A program made the position numbers and the translations under genes. A stretch of 64,000 bases of DNA. Source: Streptomyces rubrogriseus (GTDB lineage Bacteria; Actinomycetota; Actinomycetes; Streptomycetales; Streptomycetaceae). Shown here piece by piece: positions 31,360-47,856 of this stretch (its first letter is position 1; each line of letters starts with the position of its first letter). Location: assembly GCF_027947575.1 (NCBI RefSeq), contig NZ_CP116256.1, positions 7,316,001 to 7,380,000 on the forward strand. The letters run 5' to 3'. A model generated the notes under the pieces. The model ran no database searches and was not told the origin of the DNA. It saw only the letters and a program-made list of their open reading frames with translations.

Positions 31360-33201
31360 TCAGCCCAGGCGCCGCACCAGGGCCCGGTACTGGTCCCACA
31401 GTTCGGCGGGCGTGTGGTCGCCGAAGGTGTTCAGGTGCTCGGGGACGAGTGCCGCCTCCTCGCGCCAGACCTCCTTGTCCACACTGAGCAGGAACTCCAG
31501 GTCGGCGTCGGCGAGGTCGAGTCCGTCGGTGTCCAGGGACTCCTTGGTCGGCAGCACGCCGATCGGGGTCTCGACACCGTCCGCCTTGCCCTCCAGACGC
31601 TCGACGATCCACTTCAGGACGCGGCCGTTCTCACCGAAGCCGGGCCAGACGAACCGGCCCGCGTCGTCCTTGCGGAACCAGTTGACGTAGTAGATCTTCG
31701 GCAGCTTGGACTGGTCCCCCCTCTGCGAGGCGGACTTGCCCACGTCGACCCAGTGCCCCATGTAGTCGCCCATGTTGTAGCCGCAGAACGGCAGCATGGC
31801 GAAGGGGTCGCGGCGCAGCTCGCCGACCTTGCCCTCGGCGGCGGCGGTCTTCTCGGAGGCCACGTTGGCGCCGAGGAAGACGCCGTGGTTCCAGTCGAAG
31901 GACTCGGTGACCAGCGGTACGGCGGTGGCGCGGCGCCCGCCGAAGAGGATCGCGGAGATCGGCACGCCCCTGGGGTCCTCCCACTCCGGCGCGATGATCG
32001 GGCACTGCGCGGCGGGCGTGGTGAAACGGGCGTTGGGGTGCGCGGCGGGCGTACCGGACTCGGGCGTCCAGTCGTTGCCCTTCCAGTCGGTGAGGTGGGC
32101 CGGGGTCTCCTCGGTCATGCCCTCCCACCACACGTCGCCGTCGTCGGTGAGGGCGACGTTGGTGAAGACCGAGTTGCCCCAGAGGGTCTTCATGGCGTTG
32201 GCGTTGGTGTGCTCACCGGTGCCGGGTGCGACGCCGAAGAAGCCGGCCTCGGGGTTGATGGCGTACAGGCGGCCGTCCTCGCCGAAGCGCATCCAGGCGA
32301 TGTCGTCGCCGATGGTCTCCACGGTCCAGCCGGAGATCGTGGGCTCCAGCATGGCGAGGTTGGTCTTGCCGCAGGCCGACGGGAAGGCGGCGGCGACGTA
32401 CTTGGGTGCACCGGTGGGCGGCGTCAGCTTCAGCACCAGCATGTGCTCGGCGAGCCAGCCCTCGTCGCGGGCCATGACGGAGGCGATGCGCAGGGCGTAG
32501 CACTTCTTGCCGAGCAGGGCGTTGCCGCCGTAGCCGGAGCCGTAGGACCAGATCTCGCGGTCCTCGGGGAAGTGCGAGATGTACTTGGTGCTGTTGCAGG
32601 GCCAGGGGACGTCCGCCTGGCCGGGCTCCAGCGGGGCGCCGACGGAGTGCACGGCCTTGACGAAGAAGCCCGTCTCGCCCAGCTCGTCCAGGACCGGCTG
32701 TCCCATGCGGGTCATGGTGCGCATCGAGGCGGCGACGTACGCGGAGTCGGTGATCTCGACGCCCAGCGCGGAGAGCGGGGAGCCGAGGGGGCCCATGCAG
32801 AAGGGCACGACGTACATGGTCCGGCCGCGCATGGAGCCGCGGAACAGGCCGCCTTCTCCCTGGTCACCGGTGAAGATCTCCCGCATCTCGGCGGGGTCCT
32901 TCCAGTGGTTGGTGGGCCCGGCGTCCTCCTCTTTGGCGGAGCAGATGAAGGTCCGGTCCTCGACGCGCGCGACGTCGGTGGGGTCGGAGGCCGCGTAGTA
33001 CGAGTTGGGGCGCTTGATCGGGTCGAGTTTGCGGAAGGTGCCCTTCTCGACGAGCTCCCCGCACAGGCGCTCGTACTCGGCCTCGGATCCGTCGCACCAG
33101 ACCACTGTGTCCGGCTGGGTCAGTTCGGCGATCTCGTTCACCCACGAGATCAGTTCCTGGTGGTTGGTGGGGACGGGGGGAGCCGCGATGTCGCGCGCCA
33201 C
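31360..33201 (-). CDS. pckG: Phosphoenolpyruvate carboxykinase (GTP)
   Basis: 613-aa GTP-dependent PEPCK, converting oxaloacetate plus GTP to PEP, CO2 and GDP (gluconeogenesis; anaplerosis in reverse). Diagnostic: the kinase P-loop [14 protein letters not shown] with the mobile active-site Cys of the GTP class, metal-site region [19 protein letters not shown], and substrate loop [21 protein letters not shown]. The GTG at 33201 has AGGAG five bases upstream, and the next residues are [18 protein letters not shown]. The upstream open frame is not used. It is monocistronic, ending at the 31186-31222 hairpin. Confidence 0.97.
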   Translation of the reverse strand: MARDIAAPPVPTNHQELISWVNEIAELTQPDTVVWCDGSEAEYERLCGELVEKGTFRKLDPIKRPNSYYAASDPTDVARVEDRTFICSAKEEDAGPTNHWKDPAEMREIFTGDQGEGGLFRGSMRGRTMYVVPFCMGPLGSPLSALGVEITDSAYVAASMRTMTRMGQPVLDELGETGFFVKAVHSVGAPLEPGQADVPWPCNSTKYISHFPEDREIWSYGSGYGGNALLGKKCYALRIASVMARDEGWLAEHMLVLKLTPPTGAPKYVAAAFPSACGKTNLAMLEPTISGWTVETIGDDIAWMRFGEDGRLYAINPEAGFFGVAPGTGEHTNANAMKTLWGNSVFTNVALTDDGDVWWEGMTEETPAHLTDWKGNDWTPESGTPAAHPNARFTTPAAQCPIIAPEWEDPRGVPISAILFGGRRATAVPLVTESFDWNHGVFLGANVASEKTAAAEGKVGELRRDPFAMLPFCGYNMGDYMGHWVDVGKSASQRGDQSKLPKIYYVNWFRKDDAGRFVWPGFGENGRVLKWIVERLEGKADGVETPIGVLPTKESLDTDGLDLADADLEFLLSVDKEVWREEAALVPEHLNTFGDHTPAELWDQYRALVRRLG

Positions 33202-33461
33202 GATTGCTCCTAGATGAGGGGTTTTTTGTTGGAGGCCCCGTGGGGGCTGCGACCCGGATGCGTGACGTGTGCCTCGTGGGCGCTCATCCGGTGTCGACCG
33301 CACTCATTTGATCATCCGACCTGAGTGCCCATCTGTCCAGAGGGCGTCACAACTGAGCGGCGTGAGGATCGCCACGCCGCCGGATCGGGGGTGCCCCGCC
33401 GGACTTCCCGTGAGACGATGGCCACTCGCCGTTCGTCATACGTCCGTACTGACACGTAACT

Positions 33462-33473
33462 TACGGAACCGTA
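33462..33473. promoter_or_regulatory. TACGG-N2-CCGTA operator-like palindrome
   Basis: TACGGAACCGTA lies 15 bases before the ATG of the hemolysin III-type gene, within a longer imperfect repeat ACTTACGGAACCGTAGGT. Its position would block the promoter or ribosome access. The TetR regulator encoded downstream at 34245 is a plausible binder. Confidence 0.5.
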
Positions 33474-33487
33474 GGTACGATGCGCCC

Positions 33488-34192
33488 ATGACTGCGTCCG
33501 TCCCCGACGCGCCCAGGGACCTGCCGGCCGGCGGCCGCGGGCCCGTGGCGCTCTCCCTCCCGCATCCGGTCAAGCCGAAGCTGCGCGGTTGGCTGCACCT
33601 CGGTATGTTCCCCGCCGTCCTGATCGCCGGTCTGGTGCTCACCGCGCTCGCCGAGACGTCCGAGGCCCGCATAGCCTGCGGTGTCTACGTCCTCACCGCC
33701 TGCCTGCTGTTCGGCGTCAGTGCGCTCTACCACCGGGGCGACTGGAGCCCGCGCATGGACGGCGTCCTGCGCCGCCTCGACCACGCCAACATCTTCCTGA
33801 TCATCGCGGGCACCTACACCCCGCTCACGATGCTGCTGCTGCCCGGCGCCAAGGGCGAGTGGCTGCTGTGGGGCATCTGGGCGGCCGCCGCGGCCGGGAT
33901 CGTCTTCCGCGTCTTCTGGGTCGGCGCCCCGCGCTGGCTCTACACCCCCTGCTACCTCGCCATGGGCTGGGCGGCCGTCTTCTACCTGCCCGAGTTCATG
34001 CGGGCCGGCGGCATCGCCGTCCTCGTCCTGGTGATCGTCGGCGGTCTGCTCTACAGCGCGGGCGGCGTGATCTACGGCCTCAAGCGCCCCAACCCGTCAC
34101 CGCGCTGGTTCGGCTTCCACGAGGTGTTCCACTCCTTCACGCTGGCCGCCTTCATCGCGCACTACGTGGGGATCTCGCTGGTCGCGTACTAG
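33488..34192 (+). CDS. Hemolysin III / PAQR-family membrane protein
   Basis: 234-aa protein with seven hydrophobic helices of the YqfA/hemolysin III (PAQR) family. Conserved points: SALYHRGDWSPR (His/Ser motif of helix 2), LDHANIFLIIAGTYTPL and GFHEVFHSFTLAAFIAHY (C-terminal HxxxH). These three blocks bind zinc and give the family its hydrolase-like core. The role in bacteria is membrane lipid homeostasis rather than haemolysis. The ATG at 33488 follows an operator-like palindrome. The downstream TetR gene, 52 nt away on the same strand, may control it. Confidence 0.88.
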   Translation: MTASVPDAPRDLPAGGRGPVALSLPHPVKPKLRGWLHLGMFPAVLIAGLVLTALAETSEARIACGVYVLTACLLFGVSALYHRGDWSPRMDGVLRRLDHANIFLIIAGTYTPLTMLLLPGAKGEWLLWGIWAAAAAGIVFRVFWVGAPRWLYTPCYLAMGWAAVFYLPEFMRAGGIAVLVLVIVGGLLYSAGGVIYGLKRPNPSPRWFGFHEVFHSFTLAAFIAHYVGISLVAY

Positions 34193-34244
34193 CCGCCGAG
34201 GGTCGTCGTCGCACGGTCGCCAACCGGCCGTCGCGTGGCCGACA

Positions 34245-34949
34245 ATGATGCCTATGACCGCGGCACGTTCCCCCCTCTCCCCCGCCGGGGCCCCGCGGCC
34301 GGGCCTGCGGGAGCGGAAGAAGATCCAGACCCGTGAGGCGATCCGCGCCGCGGCCTACGGGCTGATCCGTCAGCAGGGGTACGAGGCCACTACGGTCGAG
34401 CAGATCGCCGAGCGCGCCGAGGTGTCGCCGTCGACCGTGCTGCGCTACTTCCCGACCAGGGAGGACATCGTCCTCACCGACGAGTACGACCCGGTCATGG
34501 CCGCGGAACTCGCCGCCCGGCCCGCGGGGGAACCGTGGTCGGACTCCCTGCGGCACGTGCTCCGCAAGGCCCTCGACCTCGGCGCCGGTGAGGAGGCCGA
34601 GCTGGCCCGGCTGCGGACGCGGCTGCTGGCCGAGGTCCCCGCCGTGCGGGCGCGCATGCTGGAGAACATGTCGGCCACCGGCCGGATGCTCGCCCGCGCC
34701 ATCGCCGACCGCACCGGCCTCGACCCGGCCGGCCTCGAGGTCAGGATCGTGTCGATGTCCCTGGTCGGCGGCCTGATGGAGGTCTCCAGGTACTGGGCCG
34801 AGCACGACCACGAGGAGAGCCTGACCGAGCTGGTCGACCGCGCCCTGGACGCCCTGGAGAACGGGCTGCCCGCCCTCCGGGAAAGCCACCGGGAGGGCGA
34901 CCGGGGATGCCACCGGGCGGACCGTCGGGACGGCCCTCGAAAAGACTGA
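34245..34949 (+). CDS. TetR-family transcriptional regulator
   Basis: About 231-234 aa. An N-terminal TetR helix-turn-helix (KIQTREAIRAAAYGLIRQQGYEATTVEQIAERAEVSPSTVLRYFPTREDIVL, ~22-72) precedes a helical ligand domain with an MftR-like C-terminal region (LARLRTRLLAEVPAVRARMLENMSATGRMLARAIADRTG). Several start codons cluster (34245, 34248, 34254) and no strong RBS separates them; 34254 (MTAARSPL) is equally likely. The tail after about 205 is charged and disordered. It probably regulates itself and the preceding membrane protein. Confidence 0.88.
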   Translation: MMPMTAARSPLSPAGAPRPGLRERKKIQTREAIRAAAYGLIRQQGYEATTVEQIAERAEVSPSTVLRYFPTREDIVLTDEYDPVMAAELAARPAGEPWSDSLRHVLRKALDLGAGEEAELARLRTRLLAEVPAVRARMLENMSATGRMLARAIADRTGLDPAGLEVRIVSMSLVGGLMEVSRYWAEHDHEESLTELVDRALDALENGLPALRESHREGDRGCHRADRRDGPRKD

Positions 34950-34982
34950 GGCCCCGGCCCGGCCCCGTGGGATCCTGACCGG

Positions 34983-35714
34983 GTGAACGGTCCCGAGATC
35001 CACGTCGAGTTCGCCCCCGAGCTGCACCTGTTCGTCCCGCGCGCCCGCCCCACCGGCGCCGCCCGCGCGGCCACCGACGGCGTCTCCACCCTCGGCCATC
35101 TCGTCGAGTCCCTCGGGGTCCCGCTGACCGAGGTCGGCGCCCTGCTCGTCGACGGCCGCGAGGTCCCGCCGGGCCACATCCCGACGGGCGGCGAGTCGGT
35201 GCGCGTACGGCCCGTCCGGCACCCCCAGCGGGTTCCGGGCGCTCCCCTGCGGTTCCTGCTCGACGTGCACCTCGGTACCCTCGCCCGCCGCCTGCGGCTG
35301 CTCGGCGTGGACACGGCGTACGAGTCGACGGACCTCGGCGACCCGGCGCTCGCCGCGCTGTCGGCGGCCGAGAAGCGGGTCCTGCTCAGCCGCGACCGCG
35401 GACTGCTGCGCCGCCGCGAGCTGTGGGCCGGCGCCTACGTCTACAGCACCCGCCCCGAGGAGCAGCTCCAGGAGGTACTGGACCGGTTCCGGCCCGCGCT
35501 CAGCCCCTGGACGCGGTGCACCGCCTGCAATGGACTGCTCAGGACGGCCACCAAGGAGGAGGTGGCGGAGCAGCTCGAGGGCGGCACCCGGCGCTCGTAC
35601 GACGTCTTCGCCCAGTGCACCGCGTGCGGCCGCGCCTACTGGCGGGGCGCGCACCACGAGCAGCTGGAGGCGATCGTGGAGCGCGCCGTGAGCAGGAGTA
35701 CTCAGGGCGGTTGA
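34983..35714 (+). CDS. Mut7-C RNase domain protein with ubiquitin-like N-terminus
   Basis: 243-aa protein from a GTG at 34983. Residues 1-80 are a ubiquitin/ThiS-like beta-grasp domain (EIHVEFAPELHLFVP...VGALLVDGREVPPGHIP...GESVRVRPV). Residues 90-240 are a Mut7-C (PIN-like) RNase domain: RFLLDVHLGTLARRLRLLGVDT, LLSRDRGLLRRRELW, and a zinc ribbon CTACNGLL...CTACGRAYWRGAHHEQL. The acidic PIN residues are visible as D in LLDVHLG and SRDRG. It is thought to act on RNA, but the substrate is unknown. Confidence 0.85.
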   Translation: MNGPEIHVEFAPELHLFVPRARPTGAARAATDGVSTLGHLVESLGVPLTEVGALLVDGREVPPGHIPTGGESVRVRPVRHPQRVPGAPLRFLLDVHLGTLARRLRLLGVDTAYESTDLGDPALAALSAAEKRVLLSRDRGLLRRRELWAGAYVYSTRPEEQLQEVLDRFRPALSPWTRCTACNGLLRTATKEEVAEQLEGGTRRSYDVFAQCTACGRAYWRGAHHEQLEAIVERAVSRSTQGG

Positions 35715-35763
35715 GCAGTTCGGCCGATCACCGGCGGCCGGGCCGCGCGGTGTGATGGTCGGC

Positions 35764-36114
35764 ATGACCACCGCGCCCCGGCTCCCCTCCGCCCAGCTCA
35801 CCCACGCCCGGCTGTCCGCCCGCGCCCTGACCACCGGCTCCGTGGCCGGACTCGTCCTGCTCCTGCCGACCGTCGTCCTCGCGTGGACCGTCGTGCTCGC
35901 CTCCGAGCGCGGCAGCCGCTGCCTGACGTACGGCGAGCAGTGCTCGGGGGTGCCCGGCGACGCCCTGTGGGCGTGCTTCTGGGCCTCGGCCGCCCTGGGC
36001 GCACTGGCCCTGGCCTGGCCCCGCACCCGGTGGGCGCCCGCCAGGTGCGGGGCCGTGGCCCTGCAGTGGGGCACGCAGCTCACGCTGGGCGCACTGATCC
36101 TCGCCGGCGCCTGA
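35764..36114 (+). CDS. Hypothetical three-helix membrane protein
   Basis: 116-aa protein with three hydrophobic segments (~28-48, ~72-90, ~97-114) and a short Cys-containing loop GSRCLTYGEQCSG between the first two, probably outside the membrane and disulphide-bonded. No family recognised. The ATG at 35764 (MTTAPRLPSAQLTHARL) is preferred over GTG/ATG four codons upstream. It converges on the thioredoxin-domain gene, with 33 nt between stops. Confidence 0.65.
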   Translation: MTTAPRLPSAQLTHARLSARALTTGSVAGLVLLLPTVVLAWTVVLASERGSRCLTYGEQCSGVPGDALWACFWASAALGALALAWPRTRWAPARCGAVALQWGTQLTLGALILAGA

Positions 36115-36147
36115 CGCCCCGGGCGGGCCGGACCGGTGCGCGCCGGC

Positions 36148-38190
<2,043 letters not shown>

Positions 38191-38285
38191 GCCCCCATCC
38201 TCGCGCACGTGCCGCCGCCCCATCCGTACGCCACGGGTGCAGCGGCGTACGGACGGGGCGGCCGGAGCCTCGGGGAGGCTTGGGC

Positions 38286-38789
38286 TCAGTAGTCGACGCG
38301 GTCGGTCTTGGCGATCCAGGCGTCGAACGGCTGGGTGCGGTGGGGCAGGTCGAGGTGTTCCACGGTCATGGGCCAGTTCGCCTGCGGGCGCTTCTCGAAC
38401 AGGTCGTAGAACTTGCGGTCGTCGAAGCCGGCCACGGCGGCGTCGTGGCGGTCGGCGGAGAAGACGAGGCGGTCGACGCGGGCCCACAGGGCCGAGGAGA
38501 GGCACATCGGGCAGGGCTCGCAGGACGTGACGAGCGTGCAGCCTTCCAGGCTGAACGTGTCGAGCGCCTTGCAGGCCGCGCGGATGGCGCTGACCTCGGC
38601 GTGCGCGGTGGGGTCGAGGCCGGCGGTCACCTGGTTGTTGCCGAGGGCGACGATCTCACCGCCCTTGGCGATCAGGGCGCCGAAGGGGCCGCCGCCGTTG
38701 CGGACGCTGGCGGTGGCCAGCTCGATCGCCTTGTCCATCCAGGCGCGCTCGAACTCGCGGATGCCGGTCTCGAGGGTGTCGGTCGTCAT
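38286..38789 (-). CDS. guaD: Guanine deaminase (cytidine-deaminase fold)
   Basis: 167-aa nucleoside/nucleobase deaminase resembling B. subtilis GuaD. Zinc ligands and proton shuttle: HAE at residues 63-65 and PCPMC at 92-96. The C-terminal segment [23 protein letters not shown] is typical of the guanine-specific branch with its domain-swapped tail. It converts guanine to xanthine, the substrate of the xanthine dehydrogenase encoded upstream on the same strand. The ATG at 38789 has AAGGAG upstream. A 194-base gap to xdhC suggests its own promoter or a loose operon. Confidence 0.88.
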   Translation of the reverse strand: MTTDTLETGIREFERAWMDKAIELATASVRNGGGPFGALIAKGGEIVALGNNQVTAGLDPTAHAEVSAIRAACKALDTFSLEGCTLVTSCEPCPMCLSSALWARVDRLVFSADRHDAAVAGFDDRKFYDLFEKRPQANWPMTVEHLDLPHRTQPFDAWIAKTDRVDY

Positions 38790-38983
38790 GCGTGCTCCTT
38801 CTTGGGCGGGGCGGCGTGCGGGAGTACGGCGTGCGGGCCGGTGCGCTTCACGGGGAGGATGCGTAGGAGCAGTACACAGCTCGCCGACGAGACCCGGCCA
38901 GGGGCCGAATACATGAACTACGGGTCGGCTGCGACCGACGCCTCGTAGATTCCTACAAGGGCGGACGACCGCCCCGGCGGGGG

Positions 38984-39793
<810 letters not shown>

Positions 39794-39794
39794 G

Positions 39795-43702
<3,908 letters not shown>

Positions 43703-44284
43703 GACAGACCTTCAATTCGAATCGGGGCAGATCGATTCGGGGCGGGTGGATTCGAGGCGGGTGGATTCGGGGCAGGTGGATTCATCGTGTTCGCCAATTT
43801 CGGGCAGCTTTCTATGTCCGGACGCGCCGCGGTGGAGAGGCGAGCGCACATCGGCACGCGACAACGGCATGCCGTGAAGTGGTGAAAGTGAGGGGGAAAC
43901 CCGGAATGTGCCACGCGGGGGGCACAGCGGAACGGCGTGTCAGCAGCCGTGCGCGACCCGACCCGAAACCCACACCGTGCGGCGGGCGAGGCGGCTCAGG
44001 TCAGAGTTGGTGTACATCTGCCGGTCGCCTCCTGTCGGTAGTCATGGGTCGGCTTCCCTGGCAAATTAGTGGCTTCGGTCACCGGGGTCAAGAGCGGAAT
44101 TCGTCGATTTTCCCGGCCGGTGCGGACCACACCTCCCCAGGGTCTCCTCGTCGCAGGACACTTGACCCACGCTTAACCGGGGAAGGACCCGGGGATGGGC
44201 CGGAAGGGCCCCTGGGACGCTTGGGGCCACCGGGGCGCCTGGGGCGACCCGGCAGGACACCGATGCCGCCGGAGGGGGCGCGAC
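43703..44284. other. Divergent intergenic region, xdhA / STAND ATPase
   Basis: 582 bases. The xdhA side begins with a 15-bp tandem array (annotated separately). The rest contains an AT-richer stretch near 44055-44110 that may hold promoters, and a GGAGGGGG RBS at 44271-44278 for the plus-strand gene. Short open frames exist but none has convincing coding character. Confidence 0.6.
43719..43778. repeat. Four tandem 15-bp repeats in the xdhA leader
   Basis: Units GATTCGGGGCGGGTG at 43734-43748, 43749-43763 and 43764-43778 (one substitution each in the last two), preceded by a degenerate copy at 43719-43733 and a partial unit after 43779. The array ends 17 bases upstream of the xdhA ATG, so it lies in the 5-prime leader or promoter. 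Confidence 0.8.
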
Positions 44285-47200
44285 ATGCGGGACAGTCATC
44301 GGGCGGAGGCCGAAGGGCTGCTCAGGCGGGCCGTGGAGGAGGAGGTACGGCGTTCGGGCGGACGCACGGACGGGAACGTACTGCTCTCCCGGGCCCGCGC
44401 CGCGCTGGACGCGATGGCGGGCACGGCCGGCGAGGAGTACTCGGCCTACACGCACGCCCTCGACGAGGCGGCGGCGGGACAGCTCACCTTCCGCCAGCGC
44501 TACGCCCGTGAGGGCGCCGGCACGCCCCTGCTGGTGGCCGCCGTGGCCGCGGTCGCCGCGGTGGTGGCCGACGTGGCGCTGGGCACCGGCACCGGCACCG
44601 CGGTGGGCGCGGGCGTGACGGTCGGGGTCGTCGGCGCGGCGGCGACCGTGGTGAAGGTGGTCGGGGCCCATGTGCCGGCCGCCCACCACCGGGCCGGGGC
44701 GGTCAGCCAGCCCGGCGGGCCCGAGCAGTTGCGGCTGCAGTGGCTCACCGCGCTGGAGGTGCGCGGCATCCGGCCGTTCCTGGACCAGCAGCGGATGCTC
44801 GCCGCGTCCACCGGACCGGCCAAGACCGGGCCGAAGCTGCGGGGCGCGGACAAGAGCGCGGCCGCCCGGGGACGCAGCGCGCTGGAGCAGTCGTTCGGGC
44901 AACTGCCCGAACCGGAGGGCGCGTTCGCGGGCCGGCGGGCGGAGATGGCGCGGCTGCGGCAGTGGGTGCAGGCGGCCCGCGCGAGCACGGAGACCAAACC
45001 GACGGTGGTGGTGCTGCACGGGGCGCCCGGCAGCGGCCGTACGACGCTTGCGGTCCGGGCCGTCCACGAGCTGCGGGACTACTTCCGCGGGGCCTGCCTG
45101 GTCGACCTGCGCGGGGCCGGGTCGGCGGCGGGCGGCTCCACGGCGGGCGGCTCCACGGCGGGCGGCGGCGGGTCCGGCGGACCGGGACCGGCCGGCTCCG
45201 TGGAGGGCGGGGAGTCGCCGCTGAGCACCCGGGACGCCCTGCTGCACCTGCTGAACCGGCTCGGGGCGCCGCGCGAACAGCTGCTGTTCCGGGAGCGCTC
45301 GTCCGCGGACCAGCAGGTCAAGCGGCTCAGCGAGCTGTACCACCAGCATCTGACGGGTGTCCCGGTCACCGTCGTCCTCGACGACGCCTCGGATCCCGAG
45401 CAGGTGCGCACGCTGGTGCCGGAGCGGTCGGACAGCCTGGTGCTGGTCACCGCGCGCCAGGCACTGCGGCTTCCGCCGGACCTGCCCGCCCGGGTGTACG
45501 ACCTGCCCGTGGAGGCGCTGGACGCGGCGGGCGCGGAGGAGCTGCTGGGCGCCGCCGCCGAGGACGCGTCCGGCCCGTACGACGCCGAGTCGAGCGAGCA
45601 GATCCGGCAGCTGTGCGGCGGGCTGCCGCTGGCGCTGCGTATCGCCGGGTCGTCGTTGGGCCCGCGCTCGCCGCGCGCGCTGGCGACCGACCTGGCCGCC
45701 TACGGCCCGGTGGAACCGGTCGAGCGGGCGCTGTGGCTGCGCTACACCGACCAGTCGGAGCTAGGCCCGGCGGCTGCTGCGCCGGCTGGCGCTGGCCGGG
45801 CGCACCTCGCTGGGTGCCGCCGCCGCGGCCGCGCTGCTGGCCACGGACGAGACGGAGGCGACCCGGCAGCTCGCGGCGCTGTCGCGGGCGGGACTGATCG
45901 ACCACGTCCGGGGCAGCCGCTACCGCCTGCACGACGTGGTGCGCGCCTTCGCCCGCGCCCGCCTCGCCGACGAGGAGGAGCCCGGCGAGCGGACGGCCGC
46001 ACAGGAACGGCTCATCGCCAACTACGCCGAGCTGGCCGACTCCGTACTGCGGCTGGTCGACGGCAACATGTCGACCCGCTCCAACCAGTTCGGGCAGTAC
46101 GGCTTCACGTCCCTGGACGAGGCGCTGCGCTGGCTGGACGACGAGTCGAGCTTCATCACGGCGGCGCTCAGGCACGCGGAGGGCGTCGACCAGGGCACGG
46201 TGCTGAACCTGCTGGGCGCGCTGTGCGACTACTGCCTGCTGCGCGGCGACCTCTACCGGCTGGGCGAGATCAACGAGCTGGCGCAGTCCGTGGACCAGGG
46301 GCTGCTGGTGCGCTCGGTGCAGTGGCGCACCGGTATCGCGGCCCGGCAGCTCGGTGAGCTGGACAAGGCGCGTACGACGCTGGCCTCCGTGGTCGACCTG
46401 TACCGGGACGCCCATCACGACGCCGGTGCGGCGCGGGCCCTGTGCTCGCTGGGGATCACGCTGCACCACCAGGGCAACCTGACCGACGCGGCGGCCAAGC
46501 TCCAGGAGGCGCTGGACCTCCAGGCCGCGCCGGAGCTGGCCACGGACCGGGCGTGGACGCTGCACGCGCTGGCGGCGGTGCAGCGCGACCGGGCCCGGCT
46601 GGCCGAGGCGCTGGAGCTGCTCACCGAGTCGCTGGTGCTGCACCGCGCGGGCGAGTCGGTGCACGGCCAGGCGTGGGCCCACTTCCAGCTCGGCCAGCTG
46701 CACCTGCGGATGGGCGACGTGCCGGGCGCGGAGTCGGACCTGCGGGCCGCCCTGGACCTGTACGGCCGCACCCAGGACGCCCGCGGCGAGGCCTGGGCGC
46801 TGACCCAGCTGGCGCGGGCCCGCCTGGTGGACGGGGACGTGTCCGCGGCGGTGGAGGGGCTGCGACGGGCGGAGACCCGGCACCGGGAGAACGAAGACGC
46901 GCGCGGCAAGGCGTGGACCATCTACTACCTGGGCCAGGCACTGGAGGAGACGGGCGCCCTGGACCAGTCGGTGCGCGCACTGGAACGCTCCCGCACGATG
47001 TTCTCCCGGATGCGGGACGTGTACGGCCTGGCCTGCGCCCGGCACCACTCGGCGCGGGTCACCCGGGACCAGCGCGCCGCCCAGACCGGTTCCCTGCGCA
47101 ACTCGGGCTTCGCCCGGCAGCTCCTGGTCGACGCGCGCGCCGACTTCCAGCGCATCGGCGTCGGGCACGGCGAGGCATGGACCTGCCTGGAGCTGGCGGT

Positions 47201-47564
47201 CGTGGACGCGGGCAACGCGCGTACGCCGCAGGCGCTGGCCCTGTGCGACGAGGCCGCCGCACTGTTCGCCGGGTACGGCGACCGGCGCGGCGAGGACTGG
47301 GCCCGCTTCCTGCGCTGCACGCTGCTGCCCTACGCCGCCCCCGGCGGGGTGGAGATCGGCACGGCGGTGGCGCAGGAGGAGCTGGCCCAGCTGTCCCGCG
47401 CACGCCATCCCGCCCGCGACACCAAGCTGAACGACTACGTGGACGCCTACCAGCTCCTGCTGGAGCGCGGCGTACAGCTGGAGGCGGGCTGGCAGGCCTG
47501 GCGCCTGGGCATGGTCCCGGGCCGCCAGGCGCGGGAGGTGATGGGCGTGGCGGTCACGGCCTGA
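44285..47564 (+). pseudogene. STAND (NB-ARC-like) ATPase with TPR domain, broken by a frameshift
   Basis: The protein would be ~1093 aa. An N-terminal helical part precedes two hydrophobic segments (~78-120, VAAVAAVAAVVADVALG and VGVVGAAATVVKVVGA). A linker leads to FAGRRAEMARLRQWV and a P-loop GAPGSGRTT, then an NB-ARC core (VTVVLDDASD, LVLVTARQ, LCGGLPLALRIAG) and a winged-helix-like part. A long TPR array follows (HQGNLTDAAAKLQEALDLQ, RMGDVPGAESDLRAALDLYG). The first frame holds until about 45763; homologous sequence (RRLLRRLALAGRTSLG... to VVRAFARARLADEE) continues in another frame. Dropping the A at 45763 (CTAGGCCC to CTGGCCC) joins both exactly. It may be a mutation, a sequencing error or, less likely, recoding. 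RBS GGAGGGGG precedes the ATG. Confidence 0.8.
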
Positions 47565-47627
47565 GGCTGGGCGTGGCGGTCACGCCCTGAGGCCGGGGCC
47601 GCCCGCCCTCGGGGCGGCCGACCGGGG

Positions 47628-47855
47628 TCAGCCCCGCTGGGGCTTCGCCTCGGGGCCGGCGGAGGCGTCCTGCTCCGCCGGCTCCTTGAAGTCCACCTTG
47701 CCCATGTGCCGGTTCATGGACTTCATCAGACCCCACACCGCCAGGGCCATCACCGCGAACACGATGAACCCGAGGACACCGGGGGTGACCTTGTCCTCGT
47801 CGAGCTCGGCGAGGGTGACGAGGTGCGTCATTGCCAGGCTTGCGCTTGCACTCAT
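47628..47855 (-). CDS. Small membrane protein downstream of mca
   Basis: 75-aa protein: MSASASLAMTHLVTLAELDEDKVTPG, one membrane helix VLGFIVFAVMALAVWGLMKSM (~28-48), then a charged tail NRHMGKVDFKEPAEQDASAGPEAKPQRG. The ATG at 47855 is one base after the mca stop; a start at MTHLV (47831) is also possible. Probably cotranscribed with mca. Function unknown. Confidence 0.7.
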   Translation of the reverse strand: MSASASLAMTHLVTLAELDEDKVTPGVLGFIVFAVMALAVWGLMKSMNRHMGKVDFKEPAEQDASAGPEAKPQRG

Positions 47856-47856
47856 G

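Noticed and set aside
44285..47564. Programmed frameshift in the STAND gene
   Set aside because: No obvious slippery heptamer or downstream structure at 45755-45770; a single inserted A explains the break fully.
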